Source: Streptococcus sp. X13SY08
GTDB taxonomy: Bacteria; Bacillota; Bacilli; Lactobacillales; Streptococcaceae
Assembly (NCBI RefSeq): GCF_001182825.2
Contig: NZ_LFYO02000001.1
Location: forward strand, 38,990-102,989
Direction of reading: 5' to 3'
DNA: 64,000 nt
In this document: in pieces, positions 9,200 through 19,035 of the stretch
How the letters are laid out: each line of letters opens with the position of its first letter
Numbering within the stretch: position 1 is the first letter of the stretch
The notes under the pieces: model-generated
Database searches by the model: none
What the model saw: only the letters and a program-made list of their open reading frames with translations
What the model was told of the DNA's origin: nothing
Position numbers and translations under genes: made by a program

Positions 9200-11164
9200 A
9201 TGATGAAAAAATTTCGATTAACGATCTTTCATTTTGTAATGATCGGGCTTATATTATTTGGTCTCTTAGCTGTAATGATTAGTGTCTTTAAGGACTCCCC
9301 CATCACCCATCTCTCTATTTTTCTCTCTTTTGTTCTGCTTATTTTGCTCTTTTTATTCCAAAAAAATTCTTACGAAATTAGTGAGATTGAGAAGATTGAA
9401 TATTTAAACGAAGAAGCAAACACTGGTCTCATGTTACTTCTCGAGCAAATGCCAGTTGGTGTGATTAAGATCAATCAAGATGACAATCAGGTAGAATGGT
9501 TTAATCCCTATGCTGAATTGATTTTCGCTAAAGATAATGGGGAGTTTGATCCTAAAAAACTACGTGAAATTGTTGATGTTGGTTTGGATGAAGACCGTGC
9601 TTATGCAGAGTTTTGTGGTAAGCGTTATGCTGTCCATGTGGACTTCAATCAAGGGATTTTCTACTTTTTTGATGCCTCAAATGAATACAAGGCGGCCTCT
9701 AATTTGATTGGTAGCCGACCTGTTATCGGGATTATTTCCATTGATAACTATGATGAACTGGAAGACCGTTTTTCTGACTCGCAAATTAGTCAGGTCAATT
9801 CCTTCTTGGCTCAGTTTGTGTCTGATTTTGCACATGATAACGGTGTTTATTACCGTCGTGGAACGATGGATCGTTTTTACTTTTTCACGGATTATGCAGT
9901 CCTTGAAAAGTTGATGGAGGATCGTTTTAGCATTATTGATAAATTCCGCGAAGAAGCTAAAAATTTAGAGTTGCCATTGACTTTGAGCATGGGTCTTGCC
10001 TTCGGTGAAGGAAAGCATTTACAAATTGGGCAAGTTGCACTTCAAAATCTGAATATGGCTGAAGTTCGCGGTGGCGACCAAGCAGTTGTTAAAGAAGTGG
10101 ATGAAAGTAAGCAGCCTATTTTCTTTGGTGGTGGCTCTGCATCGTCTGTTAAACGAACCCGTACCCGTACTCGTGCTATGATGACGGCTGTTTCTGATAA
10201 ACTAAAAACAGTTGATGCAGTCTTTGTTGTTGGACATCGGAACTTGGATATGGATGCTCTGGGATCGGCTGTCGGCATGCAGCATTTTGCTCAAAATATC
10301 ATGAATAATGCTTATACAGTTTATGATGAGCGAGAAATGTCTTCTGATATTGAGCGAGCTGTTCAAAAATTACTAGATGAAAATTGTTCCAATTTGATTC
10401 CTATTGCTGAAGCAATGCAGCGTGTAACAGAAAATTCTCTCTTGATTATGGTGGACCATTCTAAGATTGGTTTGACTTTATCAAAAGACTTGTATCAATT
10501 ATTTGATCAAGTAGTGGTAGTGGATCACCATCGTCGAGATGCGGACTTTCCTACCAATGCGGTTTTAACCTATATTGAAAGTGGAGCTAGTTCGGCCAGC
10601 GAATTAGTTACTGAATTGATTCAGTTTCAGAACGATAAACATCATAAACTCAATCGGTTGCAAGCTAGTCTATTGATGGCTGGTATTATGTTGGATACCA
10701 AAAACTTTACAGCACGGGTGACAAGCAGAACCTTTGATGTGGCAAGTTACTTGCGCACGCGTGGTAGTGATAGTTTGGAAATTCAGCACATTGCAGCAAC
10801 GGATTTTGATGAGTATCGCCAAGTCAATGAATTGGTACTAAGAGGACAGTCCTTTATGGACCATATTATCATTGCAGTTGGGGATGAAGAACAGGAATAC
10901 GATAATGTCATTCCAAGTAAAGCAGCAGATACAATGCTAGATATGGCAGGTGTTGAGGCTTCTTTTGTAGTAACACGTCGTACCTCAGAGTATGTAGCGG
11001 TTTCAGCGCGGAGTCGTAGCACGGTCAATGTACAACGTATTATGGAGGAGATGGGCGGAGGCGGCCACTTTAATCTGGCAGCTGCTCAAATTAATAACGA
11101 AGATATTCACTCAATTGTGGAAAGACTGAAGGAAAGTATCCGTCAGGAAATGGAGGAAGGATAG
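9200..11164 (+). CDS. gdpP: Cyclic-di-AMP phosphodiesterase GdpP
   Basis: GdpP is a membrane enzyme that hydrolyses c-di-AMP to pApA, setting the level of this messenger for potassium balance, wall stress and beta-lactam tolerance. Two membrane spans occupy about residues 5-50. A PAS-like region follows (about 75-160), then a degenerate GGDEF domain (about 170-300). The DHH domain starts near residue 343 with [16 protein letters not shown] and contains [11 protein letters not shown] near 439; the DHHA1 part ends with [12 protein letters not shown] near 617. Metal-binding aspartates and histidines are all present. The length of 654 is normal. rplI starts one base after its stop, the usual gdpP-rplI-dnaB order of Firmicutes. 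Confidence 0.95.
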   Translation: MMKKFRLTIFHFVMIGLILFGLLAVMISVFKDSPITHLSIFLSFVLLILLFLFQKNSYEISEIEKIEYLNEEANTGLMLLLEQMPVGVIKINQDDNQVEWFNPYAELIFAKDNGEFDPKKLREIVDVGLDEDRAYAEFCGKRYAVHVDFNQGIFYFFDASNEYKAASNLIGSRPVIGIISIDNYDELEDRFSDSQISQVNSFLAQFVSDFAHDNGVYYRRGTMDRFYFFTDYAVLEKLMEDRFSIIDKFREEAKNLELPLTLSMGLAFGEGKHLQIGQVALQNLNMAEVRGGDQAVVKEVDESKQPIFFGGGSASSVKRTRTRTRAMMTAVSDKLKTVDAVFVVGHRNLDMDALGSAVGMQHFAQNIMNNAYTVYDEREMSSDIERAVQKLLDENCSNLIPIAEAMQRVTENSLLIMVDHSKIGLTLSKDLYQLFDQVVVVDHHRRDADFPTNAVLTYIESGASSASELVTELIQFQNDKHHKLNRLQASLLMAGIMLDTKNFTARVTSRTFDVASYLRTRGSDSLEIQHIAATDFDEYRQVNELVLRGQSFMDHIIIAVGDEEQEYDNVIPSKAADTMLDMAGVEASFVVTRRTSEYVAVSARSRSTVNVQRIMEEMGGGGHFNLAAAQINNEDIHSIVERLKESIRQEMEEG

Positions 11165-11165
11165 A

Positions 11166-11618
11166 ATGAAAGTTATCTTTTTAGCAGATGTTAAAGGTAA
11201 AGGAAAAAAAGGCGAAATCAAAGAAGTTCCAACTGGCTATGCACAAAACTTTTTGATTAAGAAAAATCTGGCTAAAGAAGCAACGAATCAAGCGATTGGA
11301 GAATTGCGTGGTCAAGAAAAATCTAAACAAAAAGCCCACGCAGAAATGGTTGCAGAAGCTGAAAGCATCAAAGCAAAATTGGCTGAAGAAGGGACACTTA
11401 TCCAGTTTATAGAAAAAGTTGGTCCAGATGGGCGCACATTTGGCTCCATTACTAGCAAGAAAATTGCAGAAGAGTTGGAAAAACAATTCGGTATCAAAGT
11501 CGATAAACGTCATATCCAATTGGGTCATCCTATTCGTGCTATTGGCTTGATTGACGTACCTGTCAAGATTTACCAAGATGTAACAGGGTTGATTAACCTA
11601 ATCGTTAAAGAAGGTTAA
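11166..11618 (+). CDS. rplI: 50S ribosomal protein bL9
   Basis: bL9 binds 23S rRNA at the base of the L1 stalk and helps keep reading frame. The 150-residue protein starts [21 protein letters not shown], the signature of the N-terminal RNA-binding domain, joined by a long charged connecting helix (about residues 40-75) to the C-terminal domain. The start overlaps the region of the gdpP stop (one base between), so translation is probably coupled. The following dnaB has its own weak promoter at 11631-11658. Confidence 0.97.
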   Translation: MKVIFLADVKGKGKKGEIKEVPTGYAQNFLIKKNLAKEATNQAIGELRGQEKSKQKAHAEMVAEAESIKAKLAEEGTLIQFIEKVGPDGRTFGSITSKKIAEELEKQFGIKVDKRHIQLGHPIRAIGLIDVPVKIYQDVTGLINLIVKEG

Positions 11619-11630
11619 GAGTTTTGTGAG

Positions 11631-11658
11631 TTGACAACATTGTAAACTATTGTAAAGT
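11631..11658 (+). promoter_or_regulatory. Putative promoter before dnaB
   Basis: TTGACA at 11631-11636 is a perfect -35. After 16 bp comes TAAAGT (11653-11658), a weak -10. It would supplement read-through from gdpP-rplI. Confidence 0.45.
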
Positions 11659-11684
11659 GAAATAAAGTTGAAGGAGGTGAGATT

Positions 11685-12976
11685 TTGGCAGAAGTAGATG
11701 AATTGCGTATGCAACCGCAAGATATTTTGGCGGAACAATCGGTTCTAGGTGCGATCTTCATTGATGAAGGTAAATTGGTCTTCGTTCGAGAGTACATTGA
11801 AGCGGATGATTTCTTCAAGTATGCGCACAAAATTATCTTCCGTGCTATGATTGCTCTGGCGGATCGCAATGAAGCCATTGATGCAACCACCATGCGGAAT
11901 TATCTAGATAGTCATGGTGATTTGGAGAACATCGGTGGTTTAGGATATTTGGCCGAAATCATCTCTTCTGTGCCGACTTCCGCGAATGCGGAGTATTATG
12001 CCAAAATTGTCGCTGAAAAATCTAATCTGCGTAAACTGATTGATCGGTTAACAGATTCTATCAATTCAGCTTATGAAGGTGCGGATGGTTCCGACGATAT
12101 CATTGCTCAGGCTGAGAAAGCTTTGATTGATGTTAGTGAGGGTTACAGTCGTGCAGGTTTTAAGAAGATTGATGACATTCTCAATCTCAACTTTGAAAAT
12201 TTGGAGATTCGGTCGCAGCAAACCTCTTCTATCACAGGTATTGCGACCGGTTATCCAGCTTTAGATGCCATGACGACGGGGCTTCATGAGGAAGAATTGA
12301 TTATCCTTGCAGCACGTCCTGCGGTTGGTAAGACGGCTTTTGCCCTCAATATTGCCCAAAATATCGGCACAAAATTGGGCAAAACTGTTGCTATCTTCTC
12401 CCTTGAGATGGGTGCGGAAAGCTTGGTGGATCGGATGTTGGCATCAGAAGGAGTTATCAATTCTCGCTCCATCCGTACAGGTCAGCTTAATGATGAAGAA
12501 TGGCAAAAATTGATGATTGCCCAGTCTAATCTGGCTCGTGCCAGCATTTATATTGACGACACGCCTGGTATCAATTAATTGACTACTTGCAGCTGATTAC
12601 AGGAACTAGTCGGGAAAATCGCCAACAAGAAGTTTCTGAAATTTCTCGCCAGTTGAAAATTTTGGCCAAGGAATTGAAGGTACCGGTCATTGCCCTCAGT
12701 CAGCTGTCTCGTGGTGTAGAGCAACGTCAGGATAAGCGACCTGTTTTGTCCGATATCCGTGAATCTGGATCTATCGAGCAGGATGCCGATATCGTTGCCT
12801 TCTTGTACCGTGATGATTACTATGAACGCGGAGAGCAAGAAGAAGGAGGCATTCCAAATAATACGGTTGAGGTCATTATCGAGAAAAACCGTTCCGGTGC
12901 GCGTGGTACCGTGGAACTCATGTTCCAAAAAGAGTACAATAAATTTTCAAGCATTTCCAAGATGGAGGAAGGATAA
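11685..12976 (+). pseudogene. dnaB: Replicative DNA helicase DnaB, internal loss of about 64 nt
   Basis: DnaB is the ring helicase that unwinds DNA at the fork and is essential. A TTG start at 11685 is supported by AAGGAGGTGAG directly upstream and by the family start AEVDELR...PQDILAEQSVLGAI. The N-terminal domain and the RecA-like ATPase are present, with Walker A (ARPAVGKTAFAL) near residue 209. After DDTPGI (12573) the frame stops; [19 protein letters not shown] resumes in another frame from about 12578. The missing piece corresponds to the conserved block around TEIRARSRKLA, and the gap fits 64 nt. Because the gene is essential I think the lesion is an artefact and the real gene is intact. 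Confidence 0.9.
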
Positions 12977-12981
12977 TACCT

Positions 12982-13233
12982 ATGAGTGATGCATTTACAG
13001 ATGTTGCCAAGATGAAGCAAATCAAAGAAGATATTAAGAGCCATGAAGGACAGGTTGTAGAATTGACTCTGGAAAATGGTCGTAAACGTGAGAAAAATAA
13101 ACAAGGTCGAATCATAGAAGTTTATCAATCCCTCTTTATCGTAGAATATCAAGACCCTAATAATACCTTTGTAGAATCGTATACTTATTCAGATATTTTG
13201 ACAGAGAAAATTTTGATTCATTATTTGGACTAG
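12982..13233 (+). CDS. veg: Veg family protein
   Basis: This is an 83-residue protein of the Veg (DUF1021) family, small SH3-like proteins found near replication or sporulation genes in Firmicutes; Veg of Bacillus affects biofilm formation. Recognisable features are the N-terminal helix (MKQIKEDIKSHEGQVVEL) and the family core GRKREKNKQGRIIEVYQSLFIVEY followed, after a loop, by SYTYSDILTEKI. The start lies five bases after the dnaB stop with GATGGAGGA as ribosome-binding site, so it is co-transcribed with dnaB. It appears intact. The family assignment is good; its role in streptococci is not known. Confidence 0.85.
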   Translation: MSDAFTDVAKMKQIKEDIKSHEGQVVELTLENGRKREKNKQGRIIEVYQSLFIVEYQDPNNTFVESYTYSDILTEKILIHYLD

Positions 13234-13416
13234 ATCACTTTCACTTGCCATTGTTTCAACCATGGAGAAATATTGTCTCAAGTGTTCTAAAACACTTTGA
13301 CTATATTGAATTTCTGCAGATTGTAAGGAAAGTCTGGTGGATGTCGTTTTCATCTCAAGAGTCCTACGCGAAATGAACTGGTAGCTTGGTCTTATAGATA
13401 GAAATAAGTGCAAATG
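13234..13416. other. Intergenic stretch between veg and the rpsD promoter
   Basis: No gene is supported on either strand. A short palindrome (AAGTGTT/AACACTT, 13289-13306) is present without a T-run. A minus-strand open frame from an ATG at 13353 overlaps the end of veg and lacks a ribosome-binding site. Confidence 0.5.
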
Positions 13417-13449
13417 AGGCTTTACAAAGCCTTTTTTCTATGGTATACT
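13417..13449 (+). promoter_or_regulatory. Overlapping terminator and rpsD promoter
   Basis: AGGCTTT (13417-13423) and AAAGCCT (13426-13432) form a hairpin followed by a T-run to 13437, terminating veg transcripts. TTTACA at 13421-13426, inside that hairpin, is spaced 17 bp from the extended -10 TGGTATACT (-10 at 13444-13449), so it probably serves as the -35 for rpsD. Confidence 0.65.
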
Positions 13450-13455
13450 AACCTT

Positions 13456-13595
13456 TGTGTGAAATAGCAGCAGAGCAAAATAAAGCTCGTCAACAGATAT
13501 CTTGAAATATAAGTAACCTTGGCTGTTTAGGCGAAGGGTATCTGCACGAATTAGGTTTGCTCAAGACGTTATTTCCTAAAAAATTTATTTTATAG
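13456..13595 (+). ncRNA. rpsD leader, probable S4 autoregulatory RNA
   Basis: About 150 nt of untranslated leader precede rpsD. CAGATATC (13493-13500) can pair with GGTATCTG (13538-13545, one mismatch or wobble), enclosing smaller stems. Leaders bound by S4 are known upstream of Firmicute rpsD genes. Position and a plausible fold support the call, but I have not matched the exact consensus. Confidence 0.5.
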
Positions 13596-13607
13596 GAGGA
13601 CATGAAA

Positions 13608-14219
13608 ATGTCACGTTATACTGGTCCATCATGGAAACAATCACGTCGCCTCGGCTTGTCACTTACAGGCACAGGTAAAGAATTGGCACGTCGTAACTAC
13701 GTACCTGGTCAACACGGTCCTAACAACCGTTCTAAATTATCAGAATACGGTTTGCAATTGGCTGAGAAACAAAAACTTCGTTTCTCATACGGTTTGGGTG
13801 AAAAACAATTCCGTACATTGTTCGTACAAGCAACTAAAATTAAAGAAGGAACTGTCGGTTTCAACTTTATGGTTCTTCTTGAGCGTCGTTTGGACAACGT
13901 TGTTTACCGTCTTGGTCTTGCAACTACTCGTCGTCAAGCTCGCCAATTCGTAAACCACGGTCATATCCTTGTTGACGGCAAACGTGTTGATATCCCATCA
14001 TACCGCGTTGAAGTTGGTCAAGTGATCTCAGTTCGCGAAAAATCAATCAAAGTTCCTGCAATCCTTGAAGCTGTTGAAGCAACTCTTGGACGTCCAGCAT
14101 TCGTATCATTCGATGCTGAAAAATTAGAAGGTTCATTGACTCGTCTTCCAGAACGTGATGAAATCAACCCAGAAATCAACGAAGCACTTGTGGTTGAGTT
14201 CTATAACAAAATGCTTTAA
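13608..14219 (+). CDS. rpsD: 30S ribosomal protein uS4
   Basis: uS4 nucleates assembly of the 16S 5' domain and lines the mRNA entry site. I choose the ATG at 13608 ([19 protein letters not shown], 203 residues) because it is eight bases after AGGAGGA; the ATG at 13602 is too close to it. The S4 RNA-binding domain is visible ([30 protein letters not shown], residues 93-122 in part). It is a monocistronic gene with its own promoter, leader and terminator, as usual in streptococci. Codon use is strongly biased, as in other highly expressed genes here. Confidence 0.97.
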   Translation: MSRYTGPSWKQSRRLGLSLTGTGKELARRNYVPGQHGPNNRSKLSEYGLQLAEKQKLRFSYGLGEKQFRTLFVQATKIKEGTVGFNFMVLLERRLDNVVYRLGLATTRRQARQFVNHGHILVDGKRVDIPSYRVEVGQVISVREKSIKVPAILEAVEATLGRPAFVSFDAEKLEGSLTRLPERDEINPEINEALVVEFYNKML

Positions 14220-14237
14220 TTTCAAGATATATTTTAC

Positions 14238-14263
14238 AAAAAGCCTGCGACAGTGGGCTTTTT
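14238..14263 (+). terminator. Terminator after rpsD
   Basis: AAAAAGCC (14238-14245) pairs with GGCTTTTT (14256-14263) around a nine-base loop plus one unpaired G. Confidence 0.8.
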
Positions 14264-14589
14264 CTTTATTGAAAAATATTTCTATAAAGATATATTCGTT
14301 CGTATTTTTTTAATACTATACAATTTTAGATACACACTCTATAGATAGGGGTAGAATTTGAGTTGGTATGGGACAACAATCAGGTTCAAGAATATTTTGA
14401 GCAAGGAGAGAATAGATGCAAAATAGCCATGTCATCTAAAAAATATGCTAAAATAAATGTAAATGCTAGACAGTTTACACAATCAGTTCAATTTCGATTG
14501 TTATATATGAAATTGTCTAAAGAATCTAAGATTTTAATTAAAAGGTATAGACTTCTTGTTTTATAGCGTGAACGGTAAAGGAGGTTATC
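14264..14589. other. AT-rich intergenic stretch with no supported gene
   Basis: Between the rpsD terminator and the aldo-keto reductase lie about 325 bp of AT-rich DNA. Several promoter-like hexamers occur but none is well spaced. A plus-strand open frame (14363-14566) has no homology I recognise and no ribosome-binding site. AAGGAGA at 14404-14410 precedes an ATG that ends after seven codons. Confidence 0.5.
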
Positions 14590-15487
14590 ATGCAATTATT
14601 AGGAAAAACTGGTTTGGAAGTATCGCGTATCGCCTTGGGATGTATGCGAATGGACGCATTATCTGTAGTAGAAGCTGGTAAGGTTTTAGCTGCCGCGATT
14701 GAAAACGGTATTACCTTTTTTGACCATGCAGATATCTATGGTGGTGCCATTTGCGACAGCTGCCAAGGAAATGGGACTTAAGCGCGAAGACATAGTTCTC
14801 CAATCAAAATGTGGTATCCGAAAAGGATATTTTGATTTTTCAAAAGAACATATTCTAAAATCTGTCGATGGGATTTTATCTCGTTTAGAGACAGATTATT
14901 TGGATGTCTTGGCTCTCCACCGTCCAGATGCCTTGGTGGAGGCAGAAGAGGTGGCGGAAGCCTTTCGAATCTTGAAAGAAAGCGGTAAAGTCCTTCATTT
15001 CGGCGTTAGCAATCAAAACAGTTACCAAATGGAGCTTTTACAATCCTACTTGGATGAGCCATTGGCTATCAATCAACTGCAGTTGTCGCCAGCCCACACG
15101 CCGCTGATTGATGCAGGAATCCATGTCAATATGAAAGACGATGCTGCAACTATGCGGGATGGAGGTTTGATTGATTACTGTCAGCTGAAAAACATTACCA
15201 TCTAAGCTTGGTCACCATTTTTAATTAACCTTAATCAGGGAATTTTTGCAGGCCATCCGGATTATGCTGCGCTCAATGCGACCATTGATAGATTGGCGAC
15301 ACAATATGGTGTGTCTTCTGAAGCCATTGTTGTCGCTTGGATCATGCGTCATCCGGCTAAGATTCAGACTGTCATCGGCTCCATGAATCCAGAACGGATT
15401 GCTCGGATTGCGGATGCTGAAAAAGTGGTGTTGACTCGTCCAGAATGGTACGACATCTATAAGAGTGCAGGCAATATCTTGCCTTAG
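14590..15487 (+). pseudogene. Aldo/keto reductase family protein (YdhF-like), frameshift and nonsense codon
   Basis: Aldo/keto reductases reduce carbonyl compounds with NADPH in a TIM barrel. The N terminus (LGKTGLEVSRIALGCMRM and FFDHADIYGG, with catalytic Asp and Tyr) is in one frame to about 14742. The rest resumes two frames over from FATAAKEMGLKREDIVLQSKCGIRKGY; the segment with the usual G-x-SEE motif is short by several codons. A second lesion is an in-frame TAA at 15203-15205 where AWSPF follows directly; CAA is the likely ancestor (VTIQAWSPF in relatives). The C terminus (IGSMNPERIARIADA) is intact. Two unrelated lesions favour genuine decay. RBS is AAAGGAGG. Confidence 0.82.
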
Positions 15488-15497
15488 GGAGTAAGAC

Positions 15498-15941
15498 ATG
15501 GAATTTTATCTAAAGCGATTTGAAGAATTGAGCTTAGATGAGCTCTACGGTATTTTAGCTGTTCGATCAGAGGTCTTCGTCGTGGAGCAAGAATGTGCCC
15601 ATCAGGATATTGATGGGAGCGATCAGGTCTCTCTTCATTTATTTGCCATCGATAGTGAACAAGTAGTAGCCTACTTGCGCATATTGCCACCCGGTGTGAC
15701 CTTTACTGAAGCTTCTATTGGTCGTGTTCTGGTAAAGGAAAGCTATCGTAGCAATGGTTTAGCTCGTCCTATGATGCAACGGGCCATTGACTTCATTTTT
15801 GAAGACATGCAGGAAAATAGGATTCAAATTTCGGCTCAGACTTATCTTAAGTATTTTTATGCTTCGCTTGGATTTGAAGCTGTCTCAGAAGCCTATTTGG
15901 AGGATGGCATCCTCCATATGGATATGATTTTGAAAAAATAA
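15498..15941 (+). CDS. ElaA-like GNAT acetyltransferase
   Basis: This 147-residue protein belongs to the GNAT acyltransferases, which transfer acetyl from acetyl-CoA to an amine. It matches the ElaA subgroup: N-terminal VRSEVFVVEQECAHQDIDGSD, then the CoA-binding segment IGRVLVKESYRSNGLARPMMQRAI at about residues 74-97, and the ending with SAQTYLKYFYASLGFE. Starts 10 bp after the aldo/keto reductase remnant with GGGAGTAAG as ribosome-binding site, so the two may have formed an operon. The substrate of ElaA proteins is not established. No lesion is seen. Confidence 0.87.
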   Translation: MEFYLKRFEELSLDELYGILAVRSEVFVVEQECAHQDIDGSDQVSLHLFAIDSEQVVAYLRILPPGVTFTEASIGRVLVKESYRSNGLARPMMQRAIDFIFEDMQENRIQISAQTYLKYFYASLGFEAVSEAYLEDGILHMDMILKK

Positions 15942-15947
15942 TCAGAG

Positions 15948-15974
15948 AAAAAGCAGTCTAGCGAGACTGCTTTT
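15948..15974. terminator. Bidirectional terminator between converging genes
   Basis: AAAAGCAGTCT (15949-15959) and AGACTGCTTTT (15964-15974) form a perfect 11-bp stem with loop AGCG and T-runs on both strands. It overlaps the last codons of the minus-strand gene at 15958. Confidence 0.85.
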
Positions 15975-16134
15975 CTTTTTTGTACTGTTGCCAATTGGTC
16001 CAAAAACGGCTGGCGCAGAAGATCACAATGATGCTTAGAAGGTAGCGTTTGGTCATGAAAATTAGTGGAACAGCAATCAAAATAGTGATGAGATTTAGTG
16101 CTAAGGACAGTTTTAATTGATTAATATGGGTCAT
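15958..16134 (-). CDS. Small membrane protein of unknown function
   Basis: A 58-residue open frame starts at the ATG 16134-16132, which follows GGAGAAACT on the minus strand. The protein has two hydrophobic stretches, about residues 9-24 (LSLALNLITILIAVPL) and 30-43 (RYLLSIIVIFCASR), and a basic tail (YKKEKQSR), so it is likely a two-span membrane protein with its C terminus in the cytoplasm. I do not recognise a family. Its own ribosome-binding site and terminator support expression. An in-frame ATG further upstream (16197) lacks such a site. Confidence 0.6.
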   Translation of the reverse strand: MTHINQLKLSLALNLITILIAVPLIFMTKRYLLSIIVIFCASRFWTNWQQYKKEKQSR

Positions 16135-16262
16135 AGTTTCTCCAAAAATATTTTTTTCTATTATATCATCTTTGGCAAAGAAAATACGCAGAATCATCCC
16201 AAAATAGTGGCTTTTGTGGTAGAATAAAAAGAGTATACTATTGATGAAAAAAGAGGAAAAAC

Positions 16263-17959
16263 ATGAAAGAACGTAGCCTATATGCTGGTCGTGTGCGTAG
16301 TGAGCACATTGGTGAAGAAGTGACTTTGAAGGGTTGGGTGGCCCGCCGTCGTGACCTTGGGGGCTTAATCTTTATTGATTTGCGTGATCGTGAAGGGGTT
16401 ATGCAACTGGTCATCAATCCTGAGGAAGTATCTAAGGAAGTGATGGCAACTGCAGAAAGCTTACGTAGTGAATTTGTTATTGAAGTGACAGGTCTTGTAG
16501 CTGCGCGTGAGCAAGAAAATAAAAATCTGCCAACGGGTGCAGTTGAACTGAAAGTTTCTGAGTTAACAGTTCTCAACGAGGCAAAAACAACGCCATTTGA
16601 AATCAAGGATGGAGTAGAAGTATCAGATGATAACCGTTTGCGTTACCGCTACTTGGATCTTCGTCGTCCAGAGATGTTAGAAAACTTTAAACTCCGTGCT
16701 AAAGTGACACATTCTATTCGCAATTATCTGGATGAGCTTGAGTTTATTGGCGCGTCAGTCAAGGGCATTTTTATGCACTTCCTCAAAGTCCGCAGATTAC
16801 CAAGCAGCTTTTGATGAACGCTGGTTTTGACCGTTATTATCAAATCGTCAAATGTTTCCGTGATGAAGACTTGCGTGGAGACCGTCAGCCTGAATTTACA
16901 CAGGTAGACTTGGAGACATCATTCTTATCTGAGCAACAAATCCAAGATATTGTTGAGGGTATGATTGCTAAAGTCATGAAAGATACGAAGGGAATTGAAG
17001 TGGCTCTGCCATTCCCTCGTATGGCCTATGATGTTGCTATGAGTAGCTATGGTTCTGATAAGCCAGATACACGCTTTGAGATGCTTTTGCAGGACTTGAC
17101 AGAAGTTGTCAAAGGTGTTGACTTTAAAGTTTTTGCAGAAGCAGAGGCAGTCAAAGCTATTGTGGTCAAAAATAATGCAGATAAGTATTCTCGTAAAGAC
17201 ATTGATAAATTAACAGAATTCGCTAAGCAGTTTGGTGCCAAAGGTCTAGCTTGGATTAAAGTCACAGACGGTGCCATTGCAGGACCAGTTGCTAAATTCT
17301 TGACAGCTGTCGAAGAAAAGTTGACAACAAGTTTACAGTTAGAAGAAAATGATCTAGTACTCTTTGTAGCAGATACGCTTGAAGTAGCTAATAATACGCT
17401 TGGTGTTCTGCGTAGCCGCATTGCCAAAGAGCTTGACATGATTGACAACTCTAAGTTCAACTTCCTTTGGGTTGTGGATTGGCCAATGTTTGAGTGGTCT
17501 GAAGAAGAGGGACGCTACATGTCTGCTCATCATCCATTTACCTTGCCAACACAAGAATCTGCTCATGAGTTGGAAGGTCAACTCAAAAATGTGCGTGCTG
17601 TAGCCTACGATATCGTCCTCAACGGTTACGAACTCGGCGGTGGAAGCCTTCGTATTAACCAAAAAGAGATGCAAGAGCGCATGTTCAAAGCTCTTGAATT
17701 CTCGGCTGAAGAAGCCAATGGACAGTTTGGTTTCCTTTTGGAAGCTATGGACTACGGTTTTCCACCACATGGTGGTCTTGCTATTGGTCTTGATCGCTTT
17801 GTGATGCTACTTGCTGGTAAGGACAATATTCGTGAAGTCATTGCTTTCCCTAAAAACAACAAGGCATCTGACCCAATGACACAGGCTCCAAGCATGGTTG
17901 CAGAGAAGCAGTTGGACGAGTTGGCACTCCATGTAGCACTTTCAAATGATAATCAATAA
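16263..17959 (+). pseudogene. aspS: Aspartyl-tRNA synthetase AspS, internal loss of about 64 nt
   Basis: AspS charges tRNA-Asp and is essential. The N-terminal OB-fold anticodon-binding domain is present ([29 protein letters not shown] in part, residues 6-34). Class II motif 2 ([16 protein letters not shown]) and motif 3 ([15 protein letters not shown]) are intact downstream. The frame breaks after YLDELEFI at 16748; [22 protein letters not shown] then follows two frames over. The missing block is the conserved motif 1 region (ETP...STPEGARDYLVPS in the family) and the gap fits 64 nt. A functional loss would be lethal unless another copy exists, so an artefact is likely. A TATACT at 16234-16239 is the probable -10. 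Confidence 0.92.
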
Positions 17960-17971
17960 ATAAAAAGGAAT

Positions 17972-17997
17972 AAGGCTGGGACGAAGTCCTCAGCCTT
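17972..17997 (+). terminator. Strong hairpin after aspS without a T-run
   Basis: AAGGCTG plus GGAC pairs with GTCC plus CAGCCTT across a GAA loop, with one bulged T. No U-tract follows, so it may act as an RNA 3' end or processing site. Confidence 0.5.
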
Positions 17998-18049
17998 CGA
18001 TCCTATCCGATTCTGATCAGTCACCTGATAGAGAGAATTTCCTAGCGAT

Positions 18050-18997
18050 ATGATTAAAAAAACAACTTTTTGGAAAAAATTAAAGCGCTCTGTGCGTCGA
18101 TGGGCCAAGAAATTTGGCCTTTGGCAAACTATTCGCAGTATTTCTCGTGAAAAATACGATGAGAAAATTTCTGCTTCGATTTTGTATGGACTTTTGTCGT
18201 CTATCGCTGTAAATTTTTTCTTTCAATCAGGACATGTCTACTCGAGCGGTGTGACAGGGATTTCTCAGATTATATCAACCGTTAGCCACCAGCTTTTTGA
18301 CTTTGGGATTCCTGTTTCCTTAGCTTTTTATGCCATTAACTTTCCTCTCTTGATTTTAGCTTGGCATACCATTGGTAAAAAATTCACTATTTTTACTTTT
18401 ATTACGGTTACCATGAGCTCGATCTTTATTCAATTCATGCCGGAAGTGGTACTAACAACGGCCCCTCTGATTAATGCCGTTTTTGGCGGTCTCTTCATGG
18501 GTTCGGGGATTGGTTTTGCCCTGAAAAATAATATTTCAAGTGGTGGGACCGATATTGTCAGTCTGACCGTTCGACGAAAAACAGGACGAAGTGTTGGTAG
18601 TATCTCACTTATCGTCAATGTCATGATTATGATTATCGCGGGAATTCTCTTTGGTTGGCAATCCGCACTCTACTCAATGGTCGCTCTCTTTATTACCAGC
18701 CGTGTGACGGATGCTATTTATACCAAGCAGAAAAAGATGCAGGCAATGATCATCACTAGCAATCCAGAAAAGGTTATCAAGATGGTCCATAAGCGCCTGC
18801 ATCGTGGTGTTACGTGTATCAATGATGCTGAAGGAACTTACAATCACGAGAAAAAAGCGGTGCTTCTAACGGTTATTACTCGGTCAGAATTTAATGATTT
18901 TAAATTTTATATGAAAAAAGTGGACCCCAAAGCCTTTATCTCTGTATCCGAAAATGTTCAGATTATTGGACGTTTCATTGAGGAAGAGGTAGGCTAG
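18050..18997 (+). CDS. YitT family membrane protein (DUF161/DUF2179)
   Basis: This 315-residue protein belongs to the YitT family of Firmicute membrane proteins whose function is unknown. A basic cytoplasmic N terminus (about 40 residues) precedes five or six hydrophobic spans between residues 40 and 220, with family motifs SSGVTGISQII near residue 65 and SSGGTDIVSL near 164. A C-terminal soluble DUF2179 domain (about 230-310, MQAMIITSNPEKVIKMV) resembles small ligand-binding domains. It lies between aspS and nrdI without an obvious link. The ATG start has no strong ribosome-binding site; TTTCCTAGCG precedes it. No lesion seen. Confidence 0.85.
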   Translation: MIKKTTFWKKLKRSVRRWAKKFGLWQTIRSISREKYDEKISASILYGLLSSIAVNFFFQSGHVYSSGVTGISQIISTVSHQLFDFGIPVSLAFYAINFPLLILAWHTIGKKFTIFTFITVTMSSIFIQFMPEVVLTTAPLINAVFGGLFMGSGIGFALKNNISSGGTDIVSLTVRRKTGRSVGSISLIVNVMIMIIAGILFGWQSALYSMVALFITSRVTDAIYTKQKKMQAMIITSNPEKVIKMVHKRLHRGVTCINDAEGTYNHEKKAVLLTVITRSEFNDFKFYMKKVDPKAFISVSENVQIIGRFIEEEVG

Positions 18998-19035
18998 GCT
19001 ATTAAAGATTAGAACAAAGAAAGGAAGAATCTGAC

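Noticed and set aside
11685..12976. Programmed ribosomal frameshifting in dnaB, aspS, mutS, mutL and rpsC
   Set aside because: Conserved residues are missing at the junctions, so a frameshift could not restore the proteins, and no slippery site with a downstream structure is present.
13189..13353. Minus-strand gene after veg
   Set aside because: The frame overlaps the end of veg, lacks a ribosome-binding site and matches no family I know.
14363..14566. Plus-strand small gene before the aldo/keto reductase
   Set aside because: No ribosome-binding site, no recognisable family, low-complexity AT-rich composition.
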